Source of the DNA: Edaphochlamys debaryana
Lineage: Eukaryota > Chlorophyta > Chlorophyceae > Chlamydomonadales
Assembly: GCA_016858145.1 (NCBI GenBank)
Contig: JAEHOE010000004.1
Span: 1,922,001-1,986,000, forward strand
Direction of reading: 5' to 3'
Length of the DNA: 64,000 bases
Within the stretch, counting starts at the first letter, position 1. Each line of letters begins with the position of its first letter. Of the stretch, positions 22,801 through 34,970 are shown piece after piece. Position numbers and translations under genes: made by a program. Under the pieces are notes generated by a model. That model had not been told where the DNA came from. It searched no databases and was given only the letters and a program-made list of their open reading frames with translations.

Positions 22801-25800
22801 GTCCAGGTAAGCACAGCTCTATTTGGTTCTGCCTTGCGCTGATGTCGTGAAAGCGCGGGGGGGGTGCAATGCGCGGGGGTGCCGCCGCTGGCGTGTGGAA
22901 CTCGGCCGCCGTTAGCGTGTGGAACATCACTCCTTCTGCATTATGGCTGCCCCAACAATGCACCCATGCCGTTACCAGGCTCTTAGACAGTTTAGTAGTC
23001 CCTGCCGTGCCGCTGCTCTCCCTCGCAGCCCACTGCGGCGCCCCCGGCCGCTGCCAAGTCAGCTTCGGACGTGGTGGCTGCAGCGGTCGCGGACAGCAAG
23101 TTCAAGGACATGCTGAAAGCGGTGGCGGACGCGGACATAGGCGCCTCCTTCTGGGCAACGGTGGCGCTGCGCAAGACGTTTGTGGAGCACCGCAGCGTTG
23201 CGATGCCGCTGATCGCCTTTGGACGCATGGTCAAGTTCCAGCTGTGCTGGTTCTACCTGCTCTGCGCATGGGTGGGTGCGCATGCAAGGCGGTGAAAGCG
23301 GCTGAAGGGCCTGTGTTCTGATTACCACCGCGAGCACCCCGCTCAAGTGGGCTTCTCTGGCCCCTGCGCGCCGGAACTAAGCAAATCTTGCATGTGCTCT
23401 CTGCTGCCGCTTCCTCAGGCCTGGAGCGGCGACCACGACCGCAGCCGTTGGCTGGCGTCCACGACGGCCTTGCACTGGGCCCTCACGGTCCTGCTGTGGA
23501 GCATGCAGGCCGTACTGTCGGGCGGCGTGTGGATCAAGCGGACGGAGAAGTCGAGGGACGGCAAGACCAAGGCTGACGTCGTCGTGCCGTACTACCGGGG
23601 CCGGAAGTACAAGGCCGCCGCTGCAGCAGTCGCTAAAGACGATGGCGGCGTGGCACCGCCTCCTTCTCACGGCGGTATCTTCTGGTGGACGGCCCAGGTT
23701 GTATTCCTGGGCCTTGCGTGGTTCCTGCTCGCCATCGTTACATGGGGAGTGTACAAGCCTGGCTCCGACGCCTGGCGGTGGTTGGCCCTGGCCTATGGTA
23801 TCCTTGTGATCGCCTACGAGCTGCTCTGGAGGTGAGACAGAAGGATGTAGTAAACAGGATTTGGGTCAAGAGCCTAGCGCACCCCTTTTCCGAGCACAAA
23901 TTAGTAAGGCCCGCGCCTCGAGCATATTACTAGAGAGGCAAAAAGGCTCACTTTTTGGTCTTTGCCTACCCGCAGGCAGTTCAACTTCGGCGGCTTCGCA
24001 CGTCAGGAGTTCTTCGAGACCCTGCAGCGCCTGCTGCCGGGCGGCCCCCGGGTCACCTCTGCATCGACCGGCGCCAACCCCATCTTCGACCCCACCATCC
24101 ACCTGCGCACCGGGCTCAAGTACCTGTTTGGCAACCTGGGCCTGTGGATCTTCACGCTCGCTCTGAAATTCGTGTTCGACTACCTGGTCCTGGTGGGCTG
24201 GAGCGGGCTAGCGGCCGCTAGGTATCAGATGGGGCCCCAAGCTCTTTCGGCACTGCTCCGACGGGGCCAGGTCTGTTCCCTATCTGATTAGCCTGCAATT
24301 GTCCAGGCGTTCCAGAACTCAGGCATTGCCGCATGGCCCCACAGGTCAAGCCCGCCACGTCGCGCATGCAAACCATCATCGACACCAACACGCTTGCCAT
24401 CTGGGGCGGTAACCCCAGCCACATCAAAGTGGACCTGGATCCCCTGATGGCGGCCATGCAGGTGCGCAGCGGATGGGAAGGCCTTGGTTGTACAAGGCCC
24501 TGCTCGCTGCTACCGCCCCGCACTCCTGCCGTCCTGTCGCCTTCGTTCTTGTCCCCACTCTAACCTCCCTGCTCCCTCGACTTCCCTGCCACAGGTCATC
24601 CTGCTCTTCCTGCTGAGCATGGTGTCCACCAATGTGGCCTACTCGGTCTCCACGGCGCTCTTCGGCTGCCTCCAGGGCACCCGCCAGGGCCTGGGGTCCG
24701 TGCGCAACTGGAGCCAGATCCGCGCCAGCTTCAGCGGGATCCAGAAGGGCATGGCAGCCAAACTCGTGCACAAGGCCAGCGCTGTGACCAGCGGTCCGGC
24801 GGGCGCCGGCACGGGGCCGAACTGGCAAGGCGTCTTCAAGCGGCAGTTCTCGATGACCATGGCCCAGGCCGGCATCATTCGTGCCAGCGCGGGGAGCGTC
24901 GCTGAGTGGGAGCGCCGCGAGGTGCGTATGGGCGGGCAGCGCAGGGGAGTAGTGCACCAGGGGCAAGAGGGCAGGGGGCAAGAAGGCAGGCATGCATCAA
25001 GGTGAACGCCTGCTGGAAGCGTGCTGGGAGCCTAGCAGCCATCGAGGGTTGTTTCGCTGACATTTCTCTTCGCTGTTACCCGCAGGCCACCGCGGCCCTC
25101 ATGGCCCCCATGTGGAATGCGCTGGTGCGCTCGCTCCGGCAGAGAGACCTGCTCTCCAACAAGGAGCTCTCCAACATGTCCTTCATGCCGGTGAGTTCGC
25201 ATGCTGCGCGGCTTGCATACCGAGTCAGAGTAGGCCCCACCGCGCACGGACACACAACTTGTTGCTCTGGACCCAACCCCGCTCAATCGCCCGGCCCTGC
25301 CCTTCCAGGTCACCACCCTCAGCCCGAGCGCCATGCTCAAGAGCTGGCGGGAGAAGTTTGCCATGAACAAGGCGGCGGGCGGCGGCACGATGACTGGGAG
25401 CATGGGAAGCAGCGCCAGGACCCAGGGTACGTTTGCGCCCTTTGCCCCTTGTAAAGGGTTCGGGCCTAGGTCTGCCTCATCCGAATCGATTACTTATCCA
25501 TGTCAGCTCGCTTCTCGCAGGCCTCAACTCCATCGTCATTCGCTACAATGGTGCCGAGCACGCTCACGTGACGTACCTGCCCCCTCTCGGCATCTATATT
25601 GGTGAGCTGCCGTACTGTGGAGGGCTGCACTGCGGAATGAAACTACCCCGTCTTGCCCGCTCACAGCCAGACCCCGTCACCCCGCCTGACCGTGCCTTTC
25701 TTTTGCCTTGCCTCCTGCCACTGCTCCCCCCAGCCCAAATCACCCAGATGGTCAACGCTCCGCGCCCCACGGCCGAGCAGCTGACCGTGCTCCAGGAGGC

Positions 25801-28800
25801 CTACGTGTACCTGCTCAGCCTGCTGACGGCCGTGGGGGCCGTGCCGAAGGAGAGCGGCGCCTCTGCGCTGGCCGCCCTGAACGAGGGCGTGGCTCGCGCC
25901 AACGAGGCCGCTGCTGATGGCATCGACCCTCAGAAGGCAAACGTTGCTGTGGAGGAGGGGGCCAGGGCCGCGCTGGCCGCGGTCGCGGGCGCCAAGCAGG
26001 CCGAGGCCCGCGCTGCCGTCTTCGGCGGGCAGTGCGCGGCCCGTGCGGAGCGCCGCCGGAACCGCGAGGGGCGCGTGCAGCCCCAGATTGAGGCCATGCC
26101 GGCGGAGCGGGTCAATGCCCTCAGCGTGGAGGCGCTGCTGCCCGAGGCCTTTGGGTCCATGGCGGCGCACGCGACCTCGCCCGCTGACCTGGGCGCGAGG
26201 CGCGAGGTGCTGGTCAAGGCACGGGGCCTGCTTGATGCTCTGATCAAGGCCGTCGAGGTGAGCTAACGGCGTCTCTGTCTGTCTGTCTGTGCTGCCGCTC
26301 CAAAGCTAGGCTCTCCGCTGGACTCCCTGTCCCATGATGCTGAGAGCTGGTTGCGTGCTCCTCTGTGCGTGCGCAGGTTTACCAGAAGACCGCCACCGCT
26401 GCCACCGCCGTCGCTCAGCGCGACGGCGCTGTGGAGGGCCTCGGCGGCGCTCTGCACGCCATGGCGGGGGCCATGATGTCGGTAGGTGCTGCAATCTCAG
26501 CATCCACTGTTGACTTTGCTGCGTGTGGGCAATCCGCACCTCGCCCGTGGCTCCATGCCCTGGGCTGTAGCACTAGTTCTTACGACTTCGACTTCCCCAC
26601 ACGCATGCACGTATCCGGACTGCAGCTCCGCGGCCTGCCCAAGGTCCTGACCGAGCTGCTGGGCATGGTGGTGGAGAAGCGCCACTTCCTGAGCGACCAC
26701 GCGCTGGAGACCATGCACGTGGCGCTGATGGTGGGTCAGGGAGGGGGTGTTGTTGTGGGGGATGGAGAGTAGGGCGGATGGGACGGGATCGGAAGCGGGA
26801 AGCAGGAAGGGCTTGAGCTGGAGCGCTGGCGGCAAGGCCAAAGAGAAACTGATTGGCTGCGTCTTCTGGCTAGGCTGACTGGCGGCCCGGTGCGCCCATG
26901 CCCCCACGTGCGCAGGAGCTGGTGCAGAAGGACCAGGGCCCGCAGCCGTCCGCCAGCATGCACAGCCCCCGCCTGGGCGAGCCGTCGGCCATCCCGTCGA
27001 GCAAGGATCTCACTGAGGTGAGCTCAAAACCACTGGTGGCTACTGCTGGTTGGCGGCTGGTACCCGTGCTGGGCATTGGCGGCATGCCTCTTTCCAAGCA
27101 CCTGCACCTGACCCACTCGCGTGTTTCGTTTTCATCCCCAGGTGTCCCGCTGGCTCAAGGGCATCCTGGCGCCCACGGACGAGGGCGCCGTGCCCGCATC
27201 CGCCGAGGCGCTCGGCATGCTGGCTGAGTTCTGCTCCACCCTCAACAACCCCAACATGCCCGCGCCGCCCACGGTGGCTGCCATGCGCTCCGTCACCACC
27301 CTCATCCCCCACTACCACGTGAGTGCCCAGCTAGCTCAGGAAGGCGGGCTGAGGGATCTGCGGATGCACCCTTTCCCGTTGGAAACCTGCCCAACACGCG
27401 AGGTGCTGACCCGTCACCCGCTGCCCCTGGTTGCTGTGCGCAGGAGACGGTGATCTACGCGCTGAGCAGCAACGACGCCAAGACAGTGCTGGGGGGCAAG
27501 GTGGAGGGGACGATGTCGGAGGACGAGGTGCTCTTTGTCAGGTGAGCCGGGCAGCTCAGCGCCTTCTGGCAACACTACTGTGTGCTCTCTCGTGGGCTCT
27601 GGTGACCGAAAGCACGCCGGTACCGGTACTGACTTTCTACCTTCCTGGAACCCGCAGTGACGACGCTGACAAGCCTAAGCCCAGCGCTCCTCTCTCGTAC
27701 CTGCTGTCCGAGTTCCCCGAGGAGGTCAGGAACCTGCTGGAGCGGTGCGGCACCACCATCAAGCCCCTGGCCAAGGGCGAGGCGCCGTACGAGATCGCCG
27801 ATTTCCTCCCGGAAGGCCGCCTGTACGAGCATCGCGCTCAGCTGCTGCTGTGGGCCTCCTTCCGTGGCCAGGTGCGTAGGCAGACTGCGCTCGAGGTGTC
27901 TCTCGCCTTTGGGGGTTGTGCCGCTCATGACCCTTGCGCTACTTGCGCAGCAGACTCACGCTCTCCCCTGCCCCCCCTGCCTCCCCCAGGTCCTGGCACG
28001 CACCGTGGACGGCATGTCCATGTACCGCACCGCCCTGGCGCTGCAGGCGGTCACGGACGCGCTCGCCGCAGCGGAGGCGGTGGGCCACTCGCTTAGCGCG
28101 CCGCAGGGCGCGGGCGCCGGGCTGCACCTGAGCAAGTCCGACGCCGCTAGCGTGCGCGAGATCCTTATGGTGAGTTTGAAACAAGAAGAATGCGGGTTGT
28201 ACAAGGCTTTGCGGGTGCGGTTGGGGCGGCTGGGGCTTCAAGCTGTCATCCCTTGAGTCGCCGAGCCTGGCTGATGCGCCGTATCCCCCTCCGCATCCCG
28301 TCTTCCCAGGACTCCTCGCTGACGTGCGTGGAGGAGCTGGCGGACGTGCTGTGCCGTCGGCTGCGCGCTCTGGGCCCCCTGTTGGACGCCAAGTACGGCA
28401 CCCTGGTCAGCAGCCAGGTCTACTCCACGCTCGCGAGCTCGTCCAAGATCTCGGACCGCTGGTGCGCGCACGGAGTGGCGCTGCTGCTCACGCGCTACAG
28501 CGCCTCGCTCAGGGTGTCGTACCTCGAGCCGGTACAGAAGGTGGTGGTCATCGACGAGCCCGGTTACACGTACGCGCTTGCTCAGTACGACAGTGCCCTC
28601 GTGCGTGCCGTACCCATCGCGGACGAGCTGGCCCGCAGCGGCCAGGCTCAGCCTGATGAGGAGCTGAGCAGCGGGGCCGGGGCGGGTCCCTCTGGTTCGG
28701 GACCGGCCAAGTCGAAGGCGACGGAGATCTGGCGGCGGCGGCACAACCTGGTGGACCTCAAGGAGGCTGAGGTTGAGGTGCTGTACAGGTGGGTGCGTGT

Positions 28801-31800
28801 GCGCTCAAGTGCTCCGGTATGCAGGCTTGCGGCGAGCTGCATGTGCCGCGTCCGTGACATCCAGCCTCGACCCTAGAGTCGGTAAGGGGCCAGCCGGGTT
28901 GATGCTCATCGCTCGCGGCCTCGCCCTCGCTCCTCCTCAGGATGCGCCAGCCGCTGAACATGTCCGGGGACGGCACCACCGTGATCCTGGGCGAGGGCAA
29001 GCCCGAGAACCAGAACGTGGCGCTGCCGTACTGCCCAGGCGTGCTGCTTCAGACCGTCGACATGAACCAGGACAACTCGCTGGCGCAGGTGAGGGGCGGG
29101 GGACAGGACGGAAACAGGGGCTTGCAAATCTAACTTGGGACCGCGCGCATCCCTAGTGCTGCCAGGCACTCAAGTTTTGACTGGCCTTTGCTCTTGCTGC
29201 CGCACGCAGGCCCTCAAGCTGCGCAACACCACGCTGGAGTTTGAGCAGCCTCGCAACCCGGGTCAGCAGGTGGCCGTGCTGGGCTACCCCGAGTGGATCT
29301 TCTCCTACAGGTGAGCACTTGCTAGCGGTGTGGGGCATGCTGGGCTCGAGGCTCGAGGTGCTTGCCATCTATTGGTCACATCGTATTCCTAAACATCTTG
29401 TCCGCTCGCTCGCCCCGCAGGTGCGGTCTGCTCGCTGAGCTGGCCGCCCTGACGGAGCGGACGTTCGGCACCCAGATCCAGCGGGTCATGGGCTATCCCA
29501 GTGAGTGTGGTTGCCGTACGCAGATCATGCAGTCGCAGTAGGTCCAAGAGTACGACGCTGTATCCGTTGCCTAGCTGCTGTCTGCTGTCCCGCCGGGTAG
29601 CCCCGTCTTCTTGACCTATGCGTGCTTACTCCGCCCCCAGGCGCGGTGCGGGCGCACTACGGCCACCCTGACCTGTGGAACAAGCTGTTCGCCATGGGGC
29701 GTGCGGGAGTGTCTAAGTCCAACGCCGTGCAGCACGTGTCTGAGGACGCGTTCGGCGGTTACAATGCGCTCAAGCGCGGCGGCCTGTCCAAGTACGTGTC
29801 CTACATCTCCGTGGGCAAGGGCCGCGACATGGGCCTCGACTCCATCCTGGGCTTCGAGGGCAAGGTGAGCTGAAGGCCCGACCGGTGTCCACGCGAGCAA
29901 GCAGAACGGGACTCACCTGGCAGCTGTGACATCAGCTTGACACTGACCTCTCGACCTTCCTCACAGATCTCCAAGGGCTGCGGCGAGCAGCTCATGTCCC
30001 GTGACGTGCGCTTCCTGGGCTGCCACATGGACTTCTTCCGCTCGCTGTCGTTCTACTGCACGGGCCCCGGCCACTTCATCGGCACCTGGATCACGGTCTT
30101 CACCATCCAGGCCGGGCTGTGGGTGCAGCTCATTCTGCTGCTTGGAAGCGTCAACAGCGACAACAAGAGGTGGGAAGGGCATGGGCTTTGAACAGCTACG
30201 TAGCACACCTTCTGCAATGGCTTCGGCCCAGCAGTGCCTCTATTGATCTCCTGGAAGCTCTTCGGATGTGTGACCCTACCTCACCATCGTCCCCACCTCC
30301 ACCCACGTGAACCTACAGCATCGCCGCCGCCATTGGCGCGGTTCAGATCCTGCAGCTGGGCACTCTCCCGATCCTGGCCAACGTGTTCAACCTGTGGCTG
30401 GAGCTGGGCCTGGCCCCGGCGCTGTGGATGCTCGGGCAGCAGCTGCTGGCAGGCGGCATCCTGTTCCACATCTTCCGCTCCGTCACCTCGTCCTTCCACC
30501 TTGCCCGCGCCACGCTCTTTGGTGGCGCATCATACGTTGCCACGGGCCGCGGCTTCTCGCTGCAGCGGAAGTCCTTCACGCAGGTAGGGTGTGCTGCTTG
30601 GGGCGTGGGGGCGGGGCGGCGCTCTGTAAACGCCAGGCTCACCGCACTGCAAGGCGACCAAGCGTTGACGCCTAACCTCTTTGTGTCCCCGCCTTACAGG
30701 TGTACGTCAACTACGGCCGCAGCCACCTGTACCTGGGCGCTGACGTACTCGCCATGACCATCCTCATCCTCATTGTCGCCAGCAACGGTGAGCGGGACTG
30801 CGTCGATAGCTATCTATCGACTGTACGGCTAGTAATGTGCCCTCCCGCCACCGTACTGCTGTAATACCCGCTCTGCACCCGTACCTCACTATGCATGTTG
30901 CCCCTGTGCTTTCCACCGCCCCAGGGGACAACTCCTCCCCCGTCCCCGCCATCGCGCTGTGGAGCTCCTTCCTGGTGGCCATCGCCCTGCTCGCGGGGCC
31001 CTTCTGGTTCACGCCCTTCTACTTCCGAATGCACGAGGTGATCCGCGACAGCAAGGAGTTCTATGCCTGGGTGCGCGGCGGCGGCGCGCGCGGCGTCAAG
31101 GACAGCTGGGCGGAGTGGAACCGCGACCAGCTGGCACCCCTGCGCGACGAGACTGGCATTCAGGTTGGTCGGGGGCGCACGCAGGATCACCTGCTGATCG
31201 GACGGGTGGCGGGGACTGAGTAGGGTCTAGGGTTTGTCAGGTCTGGCATGATCAACTTGTGCTTGTATGGGCCTCGTCCACTGGCCTCGCTCGATACTGA
31301 AGCCTCTCCCCCTTGCCCCGACCCGACCCAGATCCCCCGCTACCGCACCTGGAGCATCGTGACGCTCCTCTTCCCGCGCGCCGTGACCTGCATCCTGGGC
31401 GCGTTGGTGGCCATCGCGGCTGCTGAGTTCGAAACGGAGGGCATGCCGAACCTGGCCTGGGTCCTGGCGGGAAGCGCCGCCACCTGGCTGGCCATTGGCT
31501 TCTGGTCTACCGCCAAGCGTGGCTACGTGACTTCGGGGCTCAAGCCCGGCTGGCGCTGGTTCAAGGCGACCGTGCAGGTGAGATTGTGTCTAAACCAACA
31601 GCGCCGCCCTGTAACAGTCGATCACAAGTAGCGGATGCACGCGAGCGAGCGGCCATGCTTGACGGGTGCTTGTGCTGCGCCTCGCTTTAAAACGCTGACT
31701 AATATATTGTTGCTTTGCCCTGTGCCCCATACTCAGGTCGTGTCGGTCATCGTCGTCATCCTAGTGCTGGTGGCCATCCTGTTCCTTCCCAAGCGCGGCA

Positions 31801-32401
31801 TCAGGTGCGAATGGGCGTCGGGGACACAACATGAATCAGGGGGCATGCACTGAGACATTGGCGCGCTGGCATTGTGCTTGGCCCACCGCTTACCTGGTCA
31901 TGCACCCTGCTTTCCTCTCTCCCGACAGGTTTACCGGTGTTGTGATCACGCTGTGGGCCAACTACCTGGTCGCCTCGCTGGTCGTGCAAGCCGCCACGCT
32001 CCTGCTGCCCAAGTACATGTCCGCAAGGTGGGCCAGCGTCTGCTTCATAGCCTTAGTGCCTGGAGGGCTCGACAGCCCAAGCCCGGCAGTTAAAGCGCCG
32101 CGAATTATCGCCTTGTCTTTGCATGCCCTTCGCCTATGGTCTTCTGTTCTTATACCTCCGTGCTGCTCACCCGCAACCCCACAGGCACGCTTGCAACTCC
32201 GCTCTGCGCCAGACGGACGCAACGCTGGGTCTCCTCATCTGCCTCGTGCTGGTGATCCTGACCTTCATCGGCGAGATCGGCCTGATCATGCTGGACAAGG
32301 TGCAGACGCTGGTGCAGTTCAACGACCGCTTCGCCATGAGCGCAGCGGCCAAGGGCTCTACCGACGTGGTGGCGGTGGAGCCGCTCAAGAAGAAGGACTA
32401 G
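19821..32401 (+). CDS. Callose (1,3-beta-glucan) synthase, GT48 family, complete
   Basis: Thirty-seven exons in phase from ATG 19821 to TAG 32399-32401, 2524 residues. Landmarks: exon 21043-21912 (largest), 28310-28788, 28941-29088, 29641-29864, 29967-30169, 30319-30583, last 32185-32401. The plasma-membrane enzyme polymerises UDP-glucose into 1,3-beta-glucan. The N-terminal FKS1-type region shows ELALWWLLHTESANLRHTPE, where plants have the LLIWGEAANLR motif. KTFVEHRSVAMPLIAFGRM precedes the first membrane cluster. The catalytic region has KPENQNVALPYCPG, VDMNQDNSLAQALKLRN and RAHYGHPDLWNKLF (about residues 1867-2050), then RDMGLDSILGFEGK and many membrane helices. Longer than plant enzymes (about 1950) because of a Pro/acidic insert at about residues 184-473 and extra middle sequence. 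Intron 2 (20093-20233) looks GC-AG. A second copy lies inverted at 60361-64000. Confidence 0.95.
22246..22293 (+). repeat. Two 24-nt tandem copies encoding SGSLRASK
   Basis: Two adjacent 24-nt units differing at two bases, inside exon 22060-22447 of callose synthase A. They give a basic, Ser-rich octapeptide repeat of the R-x-S type, a plausible phosphorylation segment in the cytoplasmic N-terminal part. Confidence 0.85.
26272..26291 (+). repeat. Short (GTCT)n microsatellite
   Basis: About four to five GTCT units just after the exon ending at 26257 of callose synthase A, within the intron. Confidence 0.6.
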
Positions 32402-32816
32402 GGGGCTTGGCTTGCCGCACGGGTTCGCGGGTCCCACGGTGGCTTTCGTAGGCTGGGTTTCTCGCACGGGAATTGCAGGTCTCACGGAGGGATTTGACGA
32501 ACGGGGAGGTTCGCAGGGGTTTTCGTGGCTGGGAAAGTTCGTGGCTCTCTGCAAGGAAGAGGCCTGTGGGTAAGACTGACGAGTATTGTGCCGTTGAGGG
32601 CCTTCTTGGGCGGCTGGGTGCTGCTTGTGTGCCGGCCGCCCTCAACTGGGATTTGATGAGGGCCTGTTTGGTGTGAGGCCGTCGGAAGTGCAGAGCGTTG
32701 GTGAGTGCAGGCCTCAAGTTCTTACCTCGGGTTGCGTGCAGCACGGTGTACCTAGGTAGCCCGCAGCATTGTGTGACCGTTATTCAAGGCCTGCTTTCGA
32801 GGTTCTCATTCGGGCT

Positions 32817-32821
32817 TGTAA
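32817..32821 (+). terminator. Candidate poly(A) signal TGTAA (callose synthase A)
   Basis: TGTAA about 415 nt after the stop codon of callose synthase A, in an otherwise non-coding stretch. Plausible 3' UTR length for this group. Confidence 0.5.
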
Positions 32822-34540
32822 CATTGTACAGTGACTCCGTAGATACTCAGCAGTCTGTGGGTAGCAGTGTGGGGGCCTTGCCTCAATGACGGGGCTCGGA
32901 TGGCAGGTTTGATGTTGGCGGGCTCTAGCTCGAGTACAAGACTTGACGTGCGGGTGCACATAAACCCCCATTCGTATAATTTAAAGGGTTCGAGCAACGG
33001 AACGGAGATGTGAAGGTTCTGGTCTGGCCTGCGTGCACCTGGCAGGCCATTGCCGCCGCTTTTGTAAAGACCGGCATGTTGCTCAAGCGCTGTCGTCCCA
33101 GGACTCCGGTCCCAGGATAGACAGCACAAGTTCGAGTACATGGCACACGGCACCCTTCAGCCTGCACCCCAGTATCTGGACCCTTCAGCCTGGACGGCCT
33201 GGACTTGAGAGGAGCGTCGTTGCTTTAAGGCAAATCGCGCCTCAAGGTGTTGTCTGAGTAGGGACAGGCGGTTACGGCGATCAGGTCTCGAGTGAGCTGG
33301 GCATCAAGGCATAAAACCGTCGAACGCCCCAGAAGAACCCTAACCGCGGCACACCGTCTGACACCGTCAAAGTAGTGGTGTTTGTCGTGCTCGGAATCCC
33401 TTGCATGCAACCCATGTTAAGGCCCGCCGTTGGTGTGTGGATCCCTGGCGGTAGCCCCGGACCAACTAACTGGCCTGCCGCACACGGTAGGCGCAGAAGC
33501 AAACGGCCCGCTTGTCGAGCACCTCCTAATCTGCACGCTCTGCCTGCACCTTGGTTAGGCAGGACTGCTCAGGACTGGGGACTGCTGGTGTGCCGCCCCC
33601 CACCCCAGCCTGGCGCTGACCAGTGATCACCAATGGGCGCATTCAGCCAGCGTAGGCCACACGCTACATTTAAGCAATGGCCGGCTGTTGCCCGCGCATG
33701 ATGTGGAGCCACCAGTGGCGCGGGGGACTTCCCTGACCGTTGAAAGCTGGATGACTTTTGTTGGGCTGTCCCCTCAGATATCATTGCCGGTGCAAGCGCA
33801 AAAAGGGTCCAGGAAGCAGGAGAGACGGAGGTGTTTGCTTCGGGGTCTCAATGTGCCTGAGCGCCCATGTTGACAGCCAGTAAACTTTCTCCCTAATCCG
33901 CCCTGTACCGGTAAAGAAATGTAGTGCGCTAAATGTGGAGCGGCGAGGCTGTATTCCATCACATGAGCAGAATGGATACAGCGGTGTTCTTTGCCCCTTG
34001 CCTCAATGTGCACTCTGTGATCATCACACGGCCATGATGGCCGAGCAGCACCAACCTGCTCGCTCGAAGCTTGCCACTGTACTCTTGTACGTGCAGCACG
34101 GCGCTAGCGAGCCAGTCAGGCAGTTGCTGACTTGGCCGGACGTGTCATCAGGAAGGGTGGTAGGAATCAGGCTTAAAGATGGTTCTGCCACAGCTTCTTT
34201 CAAAGTCTCTTAACCCCCGTGAAGGTTCTTACCCTCCACACCTGCCCCAGCCTCCCTTGCCATATACTCGTTCACCACTGCTTGCGTGCATAGCTTTGGC
34301 TTGCACGGCTTCACCTTCAAACAGCTTTGGGGTCACGATCCATTAGACATGCATGTGCAACGTGTGCCATTTACTACGTACAGTAAAGGGTTGTTGAGTG
34401 CAAACTTTGCACACGCCAGACGTGCCACATGGGGCAAGGAACACAGTAGAAGGACAGCCCACCCCGATGCGTTGGGAACATGGGTCAAGAGCAAAGGTAC
34501 GCAGCTACCTAAAACCCTTCAGACCATCACATCCCCTTAT

Positions 34541-34545
34541 TTACA
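34541..34545 (-). terminator. Candidate poly(A) signal TGTAA (ankyrin kinase)
   Basis: TTACA on plus, thus TGTAA on minus, about 425 nt downstream of the ankyrin kinase stop codon. Confidence 0.45.
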
Positions 34546-34970
34546 AACCTATCGGCCGCCACATGCAATTCGCCCTCTCGGCACCTCGCTCGTGGCGCAG
34601 CAGGAGATCACGAAAGTCCCCCGCACACATCGCTGTATTTCATCCGCTTCAGTCGCCCTTTTGCCCACTCAAAATGCCCATGGCAAACACAATACTGTTG
34701 CAGGTGTTGATGCAAACGAGCAGAGTTCAGTGACTGCAGCCACAGCCCTCTTTCCTTCCTTCCCGGTGGCCCTCAGGTTATTGTCCCGAAAGAGCCGTGC
34801 CCTAGGGCTACCGTGGTGTGAGCGCATGGCGTCGATGATGCATGATACCATCAATGAAATCTAAAGCCATGGCCGTCCGTCCCGTCTTAGTTCCATGCAG
34901 CCCAGTCCTACGGTACATCACGCTACTCCAAAACCGCTATTTGATCCGCTACGTTCTAGCAGGCTGCCTG

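Larger units (their letters stand above)
32402..34970. other. Intergenic, between convergent callose synthase A and ankyrin kinase genes
   Basis: The longest gene-free stretch (about 2.6 kb), less GC-rich than the coding regions. It holds the 3' UTRs of both convergent genes. Open frames exist, such as 33935-34213 and 34286-34864, but they lack recognisable protein features, splice structure or codon bias. Confidence 0.5.

Noticed and set aside
24193..24344. Extension of callose synthase A exon beyond 24192
   Set aside because: The longer open frame ends in a stop and leaves the wrong phase. The donor at 24193 joins directly to VKPATS, matching the plant motif with Lys-Pro after the membrane helix.
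34286..34864. 192-codon plus-strand open frame in the 32402-34970 gap
   Set aside because: No family resemblance, no supporting splice structure, and it lies in the expected 3' UTR zone of the ankyrin kinase.
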